Below, piece by piece: positions 1 to 8,803 of a DNA stretch of 64,000 nucleotides. Below the pieces are notes generated by a model. The model was not told where the DNA came from and made no database searches. It saw only the letters and a program-made list of their open reading frames with translations. Position 1 is the first letter of the stretch. Every line of letters begins with the position of its first letter. A program made the translations under genes and the position numbers. The DNA is from Pedobacter ginsenosidimutans (GTDB taxonomy: Bacteria > Bacteroidota > Bacteroidia > Sphingobacteriales > Sphingobacteriaceae), in the NCBI RefSeq assembly GCF_001442625.1, contig NZ_LMZQ01000001.1, positions 248,001-312,000 of the forward strand. The letters run 5' to 3'.

Positions 1-614
1 GTGTCTATACCACCGGTTCCCAGGGGAATAAGGTTGTTATGAAGCTTTGTCTTTTTAATGATATTATTGTCTCTGTCAAAATTAATCAGGTAATCATTTC
101 CTAATAACACTTCATCCGGTGCTGTTTGCGCAGTGATGACATATACTTTTTTTGCCCCATTTTTTATAATCGGGACAAGATTTAAACTGGTATTTTCATA
201 AAATTTAAAAAGCGTGTCGTTTAAAACAGCCTGTGCAGCTTTTGACCGGATGGCATGCAAGTCTTTTTCAACTCCGGTAAATTTTCTTGTTGTGGTGTCT
301 ATACTATATTTAGATGAGTCTAACTTATGGCCAAACTTAACTGTCGCCAACACTACCGGATCGTCATTTTTAGAAAAAAAGATCGTGGTCATTTCTTTTT
401 CTGTCTCATAAGAAAAATATCCCCCAGATAAACGCTTCTTCTCGCCATAACCGAAGCTGAAAATCTGTGTACTATGACCTGAAGCCCATTCAGAACGATA
501 AAGTATTTCCCCCTCTACATTAATGCTATCAGCAATTTTTCTCAGCGCATTTTTTTGTGCTGTTGCGTTTTGCGCCAGGATAAATAGGGTAATCAATGTT
601 AACAGTTTTTTCAT
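1..614 (-). CDS. Secreted hypothetical protein, 3' end outside window
   Basis: Read on the minus strand from the ATG at 614, this frame stays open to the window edge, giving about 204 residues without a stop. The N terminus is a clear Sec signal peptide: MKKLLTLITLFILAQNATAQ, with likely cleavage after the AQ. The mature part is rich in beta-type alternation (for example FSYETEKEMTTIFF and VVLATVKFGHK) and ends in a stretch around YLINFDRDNNIIKKTKLH that resembles a repeated beta-strand/turn motif. No catalytic motif is visible and I do not recognise the family. It is probably periplasmic. It is separated from the mannan locus by about 670 noncoding bases and is probably unrelated to it. Confidence 0.75.
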   Translation of the reverse strand, partial: MKKLLTLITLFILAQNATAQKNALRKIADSINVEGEILYRSEWASGHSTQIFSFGYGEKKRLSGGYFSYETEKEMTTIFFSKNDDPVVLATVKFGHKLDSSKYSIDTTTRKFTGVEKDLHAIRSKAAQAVLNDTLFKFYENTSLNLVPIIKNGAKKVYVITAQTAPDEVLLGNDYLINFDRDNNIIKKTKLHNNLIPLGTGGID

Positions 615-826
615 TAAGGCGAAGAGCTTGGTAAATATTTTGTGAATATAAATAACCTTGCGGATTTTGTATAACGCGGTTGCGATAAAACGAGGTTTCA
701 AACGTTTACATCGTTATCTAAAAAAGCTATATTCAAATTTTGTTTGATAGTTTAAGAAAGCTAATTCACGTAAATCATCCAAAAAATAGTTCGAGAATTG
801 CCCAACGTGAGCTACTAAAACCCGGC

Positions 827-883
827 AAAAAGCCTTGAAGTTCGAACCCTTTCTTTAAAAGGAGCTCAAATTCAAGGCTTTTT
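827..883. terminator. 13-bp inverted repeat, possible bidirectional terminator
   Basis: The arms aaaaagccttgaa (827-839) and ttcaaggcttttt (871-883) are perfectly complementary, with a 31-base loop. Because the outer ends are A-runs and T-runs, either strand would give a hairpin followed by a U-tract (the plus strand continues tttctttttg). The long loop makes it weaker than a canonical terminator. No gene ends immediately beside it. Confidence 0.45.
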
Positions 884-969
884 CTTTTTGTGATATTTTC
901 TCATGAAAATAAAAAAACAAATATAAACTTGTTTTTCATTAACAATAAAGCAACTAACAGTTCGATCCT

Positions 970-987
970 GTTTGGGTTAACCCAAAC
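970..987. promoter_or_regulatory. 18-bp perfect palindrome, operator-like
   Basis: The sequence gtttgggttaacccaaac is perfectly self-complementary with no spacer. It lies about 300 bases beyond the 3' end of the epimerase gene and about 360 bases upstream of the leftmost gene. Symmetry of this length is typical of a dimeric regulator site, but no promoter can be tied to it and the protein is unknown. Confidence 0.35.
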
Positions 988-1287
988 GGCGAAAACAGAT
1001 TAACAGCCGACTAACAACACCTTAGCGTCCGAACCTCTGCTCAGGTTGGTTGAGAAAGTCAGACGATCTGAAAACTTAAGACTTATCCTAACGACCACGA
1101 AATATATTTTAAACCAGGTTAAGAGCCTCAATTATATGATTGAAGAAAAGACATCGGAGAAAAACACAGCCTGGCCGTTCAATATCCTTTGAAAGTAAAA
1201 GAACTGAGCACCTTATTAATATCTCTTAAATAGAAAAACATAAACGAACAAAATTTATCGAAATACTATTTAAGGATAATCCTGCCG

Positions 1288-2487
1288 TTAGGGGTATAAA
1301 TCAATCCTTTTAATTAACTCCACACAGGCCCTACTATTATGATAAGGGCATTTCCAAACACCTACCTTATCTTCACCTTGCATAACCTCATCCTGTTCAT
1401 TTACACCCCAAAACCATTCTCCTTTTTGATAATTGATGATTTTACGTTTCACAGACTCCCAATTTTTCAGACTGATCTCCAGAAAGCTTTCATCTGTTGA
1501 TAACTGCCATGCATTAAAAAACCCAACCATAGCCTCTGCCTGTACCCACCAGTGCTTTTCCCTGACAAGATGATTCCTGGAAGGCTCATATTCATACCAC
1601 AGTCCTCCATCAGCGTCAAGGCCATTCTTGGCAGCTTCGGCCATCTTCACCGAAACTGTTTTTACCATGCCCGTCAGCGCCTCATCGTGAACAGCTTCTG
1701 CAGCTTCCAGCAGTAACCAGGCGGCTTCTATGTCGTGTCCATAAGAAACTATATCTGATTTGGCTTCCCAGTTCTCATCAAAAAACAAAATCAGGCTCCC
1801 CGTTTCCTTATTGATTATCTGCGTGGTAAAGCAGTGCACAAGCTCAATAATTTTACTTCTTAAGTTTTCATTCGGCCAGATCCGATAAAGCGTTGTAAAA
1901 GCCTCCAGAACATGGAGATGCGTATTCATCGTCTTTTTTTCGTTCGCGTCCTTCTCACTAAGCCTTAAATCATCTAAAGAATTCCATTCGCGGTTGAAGG
2001 CCTCAAGATACCCTCCTCTTTCAATATCATAACTATGTTTGATTAAGCCATTGTATAGCTCGATAGCCTTTTCTTTTGCAAAGGGGTTCTTGGTTGCGCT
2101 AAAATACTCACTAAAAGCATAAATGGTAAAAGCTATAGCATAAACCTGCTTTTTGGTATCAACAGGAGTACCCTTAGCATCGAGCAGCCAATAAACACCT
2201 CCAAATTCTTTATCGATAAAATAGTCATTTATATATTGAAAAGCCCTATCTGCCATTTCCAGATATCCACGATCTGCATTTAGATTGTAAGCAGCAGAAA
2301 ACGACCATAGGATCCTAGCATTTAAAACACTCCCTTTTGGAGCGGAATAATCAATATTGTTATTATTATCAATCTTACCTACAAAGCCTCCGTTAACTTC
2401 ATCAACAGTAAAGTTCTTCCAATAGCTCAGAATATTTTCCAGTTCCAGGCTTAATTCCTCTTTATATTTTATTAAATCCGACCTCAA
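1288..2487 (-). CDS. Cellobiose/mannobiose 2-epimerase, AGE family
   Basis: This 399-residue cytoplasmic enzyme of the N-acylglucosamine 2-epimerase (AGE) superfamily has the usual length for cellobiose 2-epimerases. The conserved (alpha/alpha)6-barrel motifs are present: NTHLHVLEAF (His192), SYGHDIEAAW (His251 and Glu254) and CPYHNSRACVEL (His383). Their spacing matches the three catalytic histidines known for this family. Predicted reaction: interconversion of beta-1,4-mannobiose and mannosylglucose (C2 epimerisation of the reducing sugar). It is the last gene of the 6713->1288 operon, 7 bases after the GH130 gene whose substrate it would make. That context favours mannobiose over cellobiose or N-acylglucosamine. 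There is no signal peptide. Confidence 0.9.
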   Translation of the reverse strand: MRSDLIKYKEELSLELENILSYWKNFTVDEVNGGFVGKIDNNNNIDYSAPKGSVLNARILWSFSAAYNLNADRGYLEMADRAFQYINDYFIDKEFGGVYWLLDAKGTPVDTKKQVYAIAFTIYAFSEYFSATKNPFAKEKAIELYNGLIKHSYDIERGGYLEAFNREWNSLDDLRLSEKDANEKKTMNTHLHVLEAFTTLYRIWPNENLRSKIIELVHCFTTQIINKETGSLILFFDENWEAKSDIVSYGHDIEAAWLLLEAAEAVHDEALTGMVKTVSVKMAEAAKNGLDADGGLWYEYEPSRNHLVREKHWWVQAEAMVGFFNAWQLSTDESFLEISLKNWESVKRKIINYQKGEWFWGVNEQDEVMQGEDKVGVWKCPYHNSRACVELIKRIDLYP

Positions 2488-2494
2488 TTTATGC

Positions 2495-3673
2495 CTAAAT
2501 TACAGAACCCACTTTATTTTTTTCAATATTACCCAAAATCCGATCAACCGTGGCAGCTGAGCGCAATCCATCTGCTGGTGTGTTTATCACATAATCTACC
2601 AATATATCAAGTGTACTGGTTGCAACATGCATCCTTGTATCTGATGAGGCGTAATAGATAAACACTGTTCCCTGCTCATCCAAAATCCAGCCGTTGCTAA
2701 AAACCACGTTAGAAACATCCCCGATACGTTCTTCGCCTTCAGGAGCCAAAAAATAACCTGCAGGTTTATAGATCACCTTAGTCAGATCCTTTAGATCGGT
2801 CATAAACATGTATAGCACATAACGTAAACCTGCGGCTGTATTTCTCACTCCATGGGCCAAAAACAACCAGCCATATTCTGTTTTGATCGGCTCTGGTCCC
2901 ATTCCATTTTTAGCTTCGTAAACGGTGTGGTAGTTTTTATTGTCGACAATCAGTTCCTTTTCAATAACCGCATTTTCAATTGAAGCACTTAATCCGAACC
3001 CGATTCCGCCACCGGTACCGCTTTCAATAAAGCCATCCTGCGGACGTGTATAAAAAGCATATTGTCCATCAACAAACTCTGGATGCAATACTACGTTCCG
3101 CTGTTGTGGTGAGGGGGTTTTCAGGTCGGCCAAACGTTCCCAGGTCTTTAAATCTTTAGTGCGAACAATTCCACATTGCGCTACCGCCATCGATTGGTCG
3201 TATACAGGCGCATTAGGATCTTTTCTTTCCGTACAGAACAGACCGTACATCCAACCATCTTCATGCGCAACAATGCGCATATCGTAAACATTGGTATCAG
3301 GGTTATCCCCTTCCGGAAGCGTTACAGGCTCCTCCCAGAAATTAAAATTATCTATTCCGTTGTCACTTTCCGCCACGGCAAAAAACGATTTCCGGTCGGC
3401 CCCCTCTACCCTTACAATTAAGATATACTTGTTGTTAAACTTAATCGCACCAGCATTAAAAGTTGCATTTATACCGATCCGCTCCAATAAATAAGGGTTG
3501 GTCTGTGAATTGAAATCGTATTTCCAATTTAATGGTACATGTGCAGCAGTTAAAATAGGGTTTTCATACCTATCGAAAATCCCATTCCCCAAAGCCAGCT
3601 TCTTATTTTTAAGCGCAACTATTTTTTTGTGTTCTTCTTCTAACTGCTTTTTTCTTTTCTCAAAATCTATCAT
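2495..3673 (-). CDS. GH130 4-O-beta-mannosyl-glucose phosphorylase
   Basis: This 392-residue cytoplasmic five-bladed-propeller enzyme belongs to GH130, most like subfamily 1. It would phosphorolyse mannosyl-beta-1,4-glucose to alpha-mannose-1-phosphate and glucose. The signature [20 protein letters not shown] and the segment [18 protein letters not shown] are present. Asp131 in the latter occupies the same residue number as the catalytic acid of the characterised B. fragilis enzyme. It sits between the symporter and the epimerase, as in the B. fragilis mannan cluster. Other GH130 members act on mannooligosaccharides or beta-1,2-mannosides; the neighbouring epimerase makes mannosylglucose phosphorylase the best call. 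Confidence 0.92.
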   Translation of the reverse strand: MIDFEKRKKQLEEEHKKIVALKNKKLALGNGIFDRYENPILTAAHVPLNWKYDFNSQTNPYLLERIGINATFNAGAIKFNNKYILIVRVEGADRKSFFAVAESDNGIDNFNFWEEPVTLPEGDNPDTNVYDMRIVAHEDGWMYGLFCTERKDPNAPVYDQSMAVAQCGIVRTKDLKTWERLADLKTPSPQQRNVVLHPEFVDGQYAFYTRPQDGFIESGTGGGIGFGLSASIENAVIEKELIVDNKNYHTVYEAKNGMGPEPIKTEYGWLFLAHGVRNTAAGLRYVLYMFMTDLKDLTKVIYKPAGYFLAPEGEERIGDVSNVVFSNGWILDEQGTVFIYYASSDTRMHVATSTLDILVDYVINTPADGLRSAATVDRILGNIEKNKVGSVI

Positions 3674-3693
3674 AAAAATATGCTATTATTTTT

Positions 3694-5520
3694 TTAATCT
3701 TCTAATTTATTCCACCAGGTTCTTTTCAGGATCAATACGATTACAGCTAAAACAGCAACGGTGATAAACAGCGGTGTGTGCATACTCAATATAAAATACA
3801 TTGGCAGAATGGTTAAACACAGCTGGGCAATTATCCCTAGCAGTACATTGAACATATCGAGCTTAAATCTTTTATTCCCCTGAAAAGTTGGGTCTTCAGC
3901 AACAACAAGTTCATGGACGGGTTTCCAAAACCCCCATGGCCTTACGGTTTTGTAGAATGATTTTAAGACCGTTTCATCTGTTGGAGGAGCAGCGTAAGTA
4001 CCCACGATACAGCCGATCATAGAAAGTACAAACAGTAATGGCCACCAGTAAAGTGGCAGACCGTGGGTAACATAGGGCATTGCCAGTGCAGCCGCTATCC
4101 CAACAGCCATTCCCCAGAAAAAACCATTGGCATTAAACCGCCACCAATACCATTTCAGGCAGTTGGCAGCTACATAACCACCGTACAGGCCACCGACGAT
4201 CCATTGAAGGATATCGTTTACATTGTTGGCGAAAAAGCCCAGAACTACCCCTATTGTTACCACTATTATACCAACGATATAATTCATGTTGATGACCTTC
4301 TTTGTACTGGCTTTTGGATTGATGTATTTTAAATAAATATCATTAACGATATAAGCCTGGGCAGCATTAAGCGTTCCGCTGAAAGTACCCATAAATGCGC
4401 CTAACAATCCTGTAAGTACAATACCTAAAATCCCGACCGGTAAAAAATTGTTGATTGTTGCGGGTAAAATCCTTTCAAAGTCTGTAACCCCGTCCGGCCC
4501 TTTTAAATAAATCTGGTTGTAATATAAAAGCGCGAGCACGGTTAAACCGATTACCATGGAGTAGCGGATGGGCAATAATATTATGCTTACAAAGCCGGTC
4601 ATTTTACTTGCCTCTTTGGGGCTTCTGGTACTGAGCACCTTCTGCATGTCGTAGTTTGGCGCCGGGCCCGCCAAAGAGGCAAAAACACCTTTCAAAAGCA
4701 TCATTCCAAAGAAAATCCCGAACAGGCTGAAACCGTCATCGGCAATTTTTTTATTGGCATCGGCGGCAATTTTACTCCAGTCCAGATCCAGTTTCCAGCT
4801 AAAAAACGGATCGTCCCAGCCTTTGGGAACATTTAAAGTCTGTCCGTGGAGATGGTTCATGGCGATAACGGCAATTGCCAGACAGCCAACCGTCATAAAA
4901 GCATATTTGATCATATCACCCAGAACGATACTGTGCATACCTCCTAAAATGGAATAAAACATAGCGAAAAGTGTAAATACGATTCCATAGAAATGGGGAA
5001 CATACCTGGTGGGGATATCAAAGGGGACATAGCCTTTTACATAATCCCATGGGATGAAAATTTCCATGAATTTGCCCAGTCCGATAAAACCATAGGCCAA
5101 AAACCCAAAACAGCTGATCAATGCAAATGCAATTACAACAATATGAGAACTTTTTACTCCTTTACCTATTGAGCCAAACCGTGTTTGCAGCCATTCTGCA
5201 CCCGTATTTGCATTGCTTCTACGCAACCATTTACTTAAGAACATCATCATAAAAACCTGATTGAATACCGGCCAGAGCCAGGGAATCCAAATGCTTTTTA
5301 AGCCATAAACAAAACATAATGCCACCATCCACATGGTTCCACTTATATCGAACATATCTGATGCATCACTCAAGCCGAGTTTATACCAAGGCAGTGATTT
5401 ACCGCCCATCATGTAACTTTCTTTATTCTGTTTTGCCTTCTTCCGGTACCAAAAGCCAATAAAAATCATTGTGGCGAGGTAGAGGATAATGATTAAGACA
5501 TCTATTAATTGTAATTTCAT
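3694..5520 (-). CDS. Sodium/solute symporter (SSS family), mannobiose uptake
   Basis: This 608-residue inner-membrane protein of the SSS (SGLT-type) family has about 13-14 hydrophobic segments, starting with IDVLIIILYLATMIFIGFWY. The region YMMGGKSLPWYKLGLSDASD is the typical first-gate motif of sugar symporters. It also has a long hydrophilic central loop (about residues 225-255) and a terminal helix followed by KRTWWNKLED. By context it would bring mannobiose or other short beta-mannooligosaccharides from the periplasm to the epimerase/GH130 pair downstream, driven by sodium. Substrate is inferred from position only. It lies 20 bases upstream of the GH130 gene and about 70 bases after the GH26 gene. 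Confidence 0.88.
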   Translation of the reverse strand: MKLQLIDVLIIILYLATMIFIGFWYRKKAKQNKESYMMGGKSLPWYKLGLSDASDMFDISGTMWMVALCFVYGLKSIWIPWLWPVFNQVFMMMFLSKWLRRSNANTGAEWLQTRFGSIGKGVKSSHIVVIAFALISCFGFLAYGFIGLGKFMEIFIPWDYVKGYVPFDIPTRYVPHFYGIVFTLFAMFYSILGGMHSIVLGDMIKYAFMTVGCLAIAVIAMNHLHGQTLNVPKGWDDPFFSWKLDLDWSKIAADANKKIADDGFSLFGIFFGMMLLKGVFASLAGPAPNYDMQKVLSTRSPKEASKMTGFVSIILLPIRYSMVIGLTVLALLYYNQIYLKGPDGVTDFERILPATINNFLPVGILGIVLTGLLGAFMGTFSGTLNAAQAYIVNDIYLKYINPKASTKKVINMNYIVGIIVVTIGVVLGFFANNVNDILQWIVGGLYGGYVAANCLKWYWWRFNANGFFWGMAVGIAAALAMPYVTHGLPLYWWPLLFVLSMIGCIVGTYAAPPTDETVLKSFYKTVRPWGFWKPVHELVVAEDPTFQGNKRFKLDMFNVLLGIIAQLCLTILPMYFILSMHTPLFITVAVLAVIVLILKRTWWNKLED

Positions 5521-5591
5521 TTATTTGGTTATTGCACTGTTGTATATGGTTATTTGTGTTATAATATTAATGAAATGATTTCCTACCCACG

Positions 5592-6713
5592 CTATTTATA
5601 GATTGAATATCTTCTTAGCCCCTTTTGAAGAAGAATATTATTACCCTTTAAAAACCCCAGGAAATCTGGCGCGGAAACCTGCCCGGGATAGGGCGCATAA
5701 TAATGGTTGTCTTTTTCTTTTTCGCGATAGCCTGCATTTCGCCAGAATAGCACGTAGGATGGTTTATTATCCTCAATTGCCTTAGAAAAAACACCTGTCC
5801 ACCAAACCGCATCAGGAATTTCCACAAAACCTGTTTCAGCAAGTGCACTTAATTTTCTAGTCTTTTTAGCAATCTTGTTCTGGATGGCCAGGCAGGTGGA
5901 AACATCTTGCTTAAATAACACACCTTTTTCTATCCCACCATACTGATAGTAATCAAAACTGAGTACATCAACAAAATTATTGCCTGGATAGCGCTCCAGA
6001 TACTGTTCTTCGGTTCTAAAATCACATGGATTAAACACATAAATCAGATTGTGCAGATGCTTTTTATCCCTTAAATACTGAACAGTAAACTGCCACAACG
6101 CTTCATATTCCTGAGGGCTGCAGGATTTTTTACCCCACCAGAACCAGCCGCCACCATTTTCATGGAATGGCCTGAATAAAACAGGGATCAATTTTCCGTC
6201 AGTTCCTTTCAATGAGTTTGCAAATACAGAAAACCTGTCTAACCAGCTTTTATAAAGCATATGCTTTTCCCCTTTTGGAAGAATCGATCTAACGGCTACT
6301 GAAACGGTATCCCACGAAGTTTTTCCGTTAAAGGGATTATCCATATGCCAGCTCAGGGTATTTATTGCGCCCATGTCATAAGCTTTTTTGATGTACCCCC
6401 GCATTTTTTCAAAGGGAACACCATCAATATTCTGCGCTTTACCCGTCTCCAGTCCCGAGACATCCCAGCCAAAAACAGCTGGATATTCTCCAGTTAGATC
6501 CTTGATATCGCTTCTGCCTTCCTGATATTTCCAACCAACACCATAGGCCATATCATCCTGGTGACCAAACAATACTTTTTTACCAGAAAGCCTGATTAAA
6601 TTCTTATATAGGTTTTTAGTTTCGGGCGTAGCTTTTCTATCTATTAACTGCCCGAAAACAGCAACGAAAAGCATACAAAAAAACAAGAACAACGGGACTA
6701 TTTTTTTAATCAT
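5592..6713 (-). CDS. GH26 beta-mannanase/mannobiohydrolase, periplasmic
   Basis: This 373-residue glycoside hydrolase has a hydrophobic Sec signal (residues 1-21, ending AVFGQ) and no lipobox cysteine at the cleavage site, so it is predicted soluble in the periplasm. GH26 hallmarks are in order: LFGHQDDMAYGVGW, YPAVFGWDVSGLE, NTLSWHMDNP, RPFHENGGGWFWWG with acid/base Glu185, and SALAETGF with nucleophile Glu293. It would cut beta-1,4-mannan oligosaccharides, probably to mannobiose, feeding the symporter gene that follows. It is the first gene of the downstream mannan operon and diverges from the AraC gene. Its partner GH26 at 8804-10033 is a lipoprotein, so the two probably act on opposite sides of the outer membrane. 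Confidence 0.92.
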   Translation of the reverse strand: MIKKIVPLFLFFCMLFVAVFGQLIDRKATPETKNLYKNLIRLSGKKVLFGHQDDMAYGVGWKYQEGRSDIKDLTGEYPAVFGWDVSGLETGKAQNIDGVPFEKMRGYIKKAYDMGAINTLSWHMDNPFNGKTSWDTVSVAVRSILPKGEKHMLYKSWLDRFSVFANSLKGTDGKLIPVLFRPFHENGGGWFWWGKKSCSPQEYEALWQFTVQYLRDKKHLHNLIYVFNPCDFRTEEQYLERYPGNNFVDVLSFDYYQYGGIEKGVLFKQDVSTCLAIQNKIAKKTRKLSALAETGFVEIPDAVWWTGVFSKAIEDNKPSYVLFWRNAGYREKEKDNHYYAPYPGQVSAPDFLGFLKGNNILLQKGLRRYSIYK

Positions 6714-6720
6714 TCGAATC

Positions 6721-6741
6721 TATTTTGGCTAGTATTTTGGC
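6721..6741. promoter_or_regulatory. 9-bp tandem direct repeat upstream of GH26 gene
   Basis: The repeat tattttggc occurs at 6721-6729 and again at 6733-6741, 12 bases apart, within 30 bases of the GH26 start and inside the divergent GH26/AraC spacer. Direct repeats are what AraC-type regulators bind, but the 12-base phasing is shorter than the classic 21. This is a candidate operator half-site pair only. Confidence 0.3.
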
Positions 6742-6929
6742 GCTCATAATAATTATCTAAAATACCGATGTAATTAACATAAACAATAATACTATTTTAA
6801 CCAATCAATATATAATACGTCTTATTTCACCTCCAATTACGGCTCAAAATATAAAAAAACAAATATTTTTTTATTACATTGCATCAATGTTCTTTTATCT
6901 TAAAAATATTTTTTTCAGAACTAAAAGTT

Positions 6930-7805
6930 ATGAATAACATCATTAAAGAAATTACCCCCCTTACCCAGAACGATTGTTTCACTATATTTTCCAGGGTAAA
7001 ACAGGATTTTGATTTCCCGCTCCATTTCCATGAAGAATTTGAACTTAATTTAATTTTGAATGCACCGGGTGCCAAACGGATTGTTGGCGATAATATTGAA
7101 GAAATTACAGATATGGAACTGGTACTTGTTGGCCCTAATCTTTCCCATGTTTGGACTACCCACAATTGCAAAAGCGAAGAAATTACCGAAGTTACGATCC
7201 AGTGGCACAAAGACCTTTTTGATGACAAAATGCTGCGCAGGAACCAGCTAAGTTTTATCCGTAAAATGTTCGAACGCTCGGTTAGGGGTATTCTGTTCCC
7301 CCGTGAAACCATTGAAAAGGTTTACAAACGTATTTTGGATATAAACCAGCTGCAGGGTTTTGATTCTGTTCTTGAACTGATGAGTATCCTTCATGATTTA
7401 TCTACCTCGAAAAGTATGCGGGTGTTATCAGATGCTACTTTTAACAACGACCAGGTATTAAATTACAACAGTAGAAGGATTGATAAGGCTTTCGAATTTA
7501 TGAATGCCAATTTTGATAAGCCCATTACCCTGAAAGATTTAGCCAAACTGGTTAGCATGGCAGAGATTTCTTTCAGCCGGTTTATTAAAAAACGGACGGG
7601 AAATACCTTTATTGATAGCCTGAATGAAATTCGTCTGGGTCATGCTACCCGCATGCTTATCGAAACTACACATTCAGTAGCAGAGATTTCTTACAATTGT
7701 GGATTTAACAACATTTCGAACTTTAACCGACTATTCAAGAAAAAGAAACACTGCACCCCCAAAGAATTTAGAGAGAATTTTTCAGGAACAAGGGTATTTA
7801 TTTAA
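6930..7805 (+). CDS. AraC-family regulator of the mannan locus
   Basis: The protein is 291 residues if translation starts at the ATG at 6930 (MNNIIKEITPL). An in-frame ATG at 6879 would add a hydrophobic, low-quality 17-residue leader and is less likely. The N-terminal half is a cupin sensor (HFHEEFELNLIL, then ITDMELVLVGPNLSHVW). The C-terminal 100 residues are a double helix-turn-helix AraC domain: ITLKDLAKLVSMAEISFSRF, then VAEISYNCGFNNISNFNRLF and a final CTPKEF. It lies between the two mannan operons, divergent from one and convergent with the end of the other, so it probably activates one or both in response to a mannan sugar. The ligand is unknown. Confidence 0.88.
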   Translation: MNNIIKEITPLTQNDCFTIFSRVKQDFDFPLHFHEEFELNLILNAPGAKRIVGDNIEEITDMELVLVGPNLSHVWTTHNCKSEEITEVTIQWHKDLFDDKMLRRNQLSFIRKMFERSVRGILFPRETIEKVYKRILDINQLQGFDSVLELMSILHDLSTSKSMRVLSDATFNNDQVLNYNSRRIDKAFEFMNANFDKPITLKDLAKLVSMAEISFSRFIKKRTGNTFIDSLNEIRLGHATRMLIETTHSVAEISYNCGFNNISNFNRLFKKKKHCTPKEFRENFSGTRVFI

Positions 7806-7821
7806 ATCGGGCAGCCTGATA

Positions 7822-8796
7822 TTATTTATTCAGTTTCCTGAGTTGCTTCTTAATATATTTTCCTGCTGGCGTGAGCATTTCAGGCTTCCATTTCCCTTTC
7901 GGAGATGCTCCAGGTACCAGCAGAGCAGTGGTTTCTTTTTTATCGGTAATATTCCAGTTTGCCCAGCTCAATTTATTTTCCTCCATCCAGGAAAACCATT
8001 TATCCGTTTTTTCAACATCAAACTTACCGTCGCCATTGGCCTCTCCAACGCCCCACTCTGTTACAAAAACTGGCAGACCTGAAGAAATAGCCTCATCGGC
8101 CCGCTTCATTAAAATTTCTTGATGGCTTGGTTCTGAAGCGTAAAAATGAAATGAATAAGCAATGTTGCTGAATCCTTTAATTGGATCTTTGGCCGCTACA
8201 TCAATGTCCTGATCCCAATGCGGACTACCTACAACAATTATGTTTTCGGTATCGTATTTTCTGATTTCGGCAATCACCTGTACCGCATAATCTTTAACAG
8301 CCTGCCATGTTATTTTTTCTGGCTCATTAAATATCTCATAAATGATATTGGGTTTGCCAGCATATCTTTTAGCCATTTTTGCAAAAAACATTTTTGACTG
8401 ATCCAGATGTTCGTTTGCATGGTGATCGTGCCAATCAATCAGCACATACAGATTTTTCTTAACCGCAGCATCGATTGTTCTGGTTACCAGCTCTTCCTGC
8501 TCTACCGGATTCTGCAGATAACCGCCATCTGGCTGTACCGCCATTGAAACGCGCAATAAACTAATATTAAAATCAGATTGAAGCCAGTTTACAACATCCT
8601 GGTTATAATATTTTTTTCCTTCCCAAATGCTCCATGATAAACTTATGCCACGAAGTTGCGGCTGGATATTTTTACTGTTTAAAATTTTCCCATCAACAAC
8701 TTTTAATGCGCCGTTGCGCTCCACCCAGTTTACATTTTGGGCAAAGGAGGCGATAGCGAAAAAGACAAATACTGAAAGCAACACAACTTTTTTCAT
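7822..8796 (-). CDS. GH5 endo-beta-1,4-glucanase (GH5_2-like)
   Basis: The protein is 324 residues from the ATG at 8796 (MKKVVLLSVFVFFAIASFAQ, a clean Sec signal). An upstream in-frame extension would overlap the preceding GH26 gene and lacks signal-peptide logic. The TIM-barrel motifs fit GH5: PQLRGISLSW, YVLIDWHDHHAN, IIYEIFNEPE (acid/base Glu158), YSFHFYA, and PVFVTEWGVGEANGDG (nucleophile Glu247). These details are closest to subfamily 2 endoglucanases. In this operon it would cut the beta-1,4-glucose stretches of glucomannan. It is the last gene of the 17513->7822 operon, 7 bases after the GH26 lipoprotein gene. Activity on mannan itself cannot be excluded. Confidence 0.88.
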   Translation of the reverse strand: MKKVVLLSVFVFFAIASFAQNVNWVERNGALKVVDGKILNSKNIQPQLRGISLSWSIWEGKKYYNQDVVNWLQSDFNISLLRVSMAVQPDGGYLQNPVEQEELVTRTIDAAVKKNLYVLIDWHDHHANEHLDQSKMFFAKMAKRYAGKPNIIYEIFNEPEKITWQAVKDYAVQVIAEIRKYDTENIIVVGSPHWDQDIDVAAKDPIKGFSNIAYSFHFYASEPSHQEILMKRADEAISSGLPVFVTEWGVGEANGDGKFDVEKTDKWFSWMEENKLSWANWNITDKKETTALLVPGASPKGKWKPEMLTPAGKYIKKQLRKLNK

Positions 8797-8803
8797 AAGG
8801 AAT

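Larger units (their letters stand above)
615..1287. other. Gene-free stretch beyond the mannan operon
   Basis: No complete gene is visible here. It contains a 13-bp inverted repeat (827-839/871-883) and an 18-bp perfect palindrome (970-987), both listed separately. A start-less open stretch of 46 codons lies on the minus strand (717-854, stop at 714-716) and reads as plausible protein, with FSNYFLDDLRELAFLNYQ in its middle. It could be a relic of a degraded gene or chance. The rest (990-1287) shows nothing I can interpret; 1240-1287 is immediately downstream of the epimerase stop. Confidence 0.5.

Noticed and set aside
838..852. gttcgaaccc looks like a tRNA T-loop
   Set aside because: The flanking five bases on each side are not complementary as a T-stem, and no acceptor, D or anticodon arm can be drawn around it on either strand.
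6879..6929. Upstream ATG for the AraC gene
   Set aside because: It would add 17 residues of A/T-rich hydrophobic sequence (SFILKIFF) with no family match. The ATG at 6930 begins directly before the conserved sensor domain.
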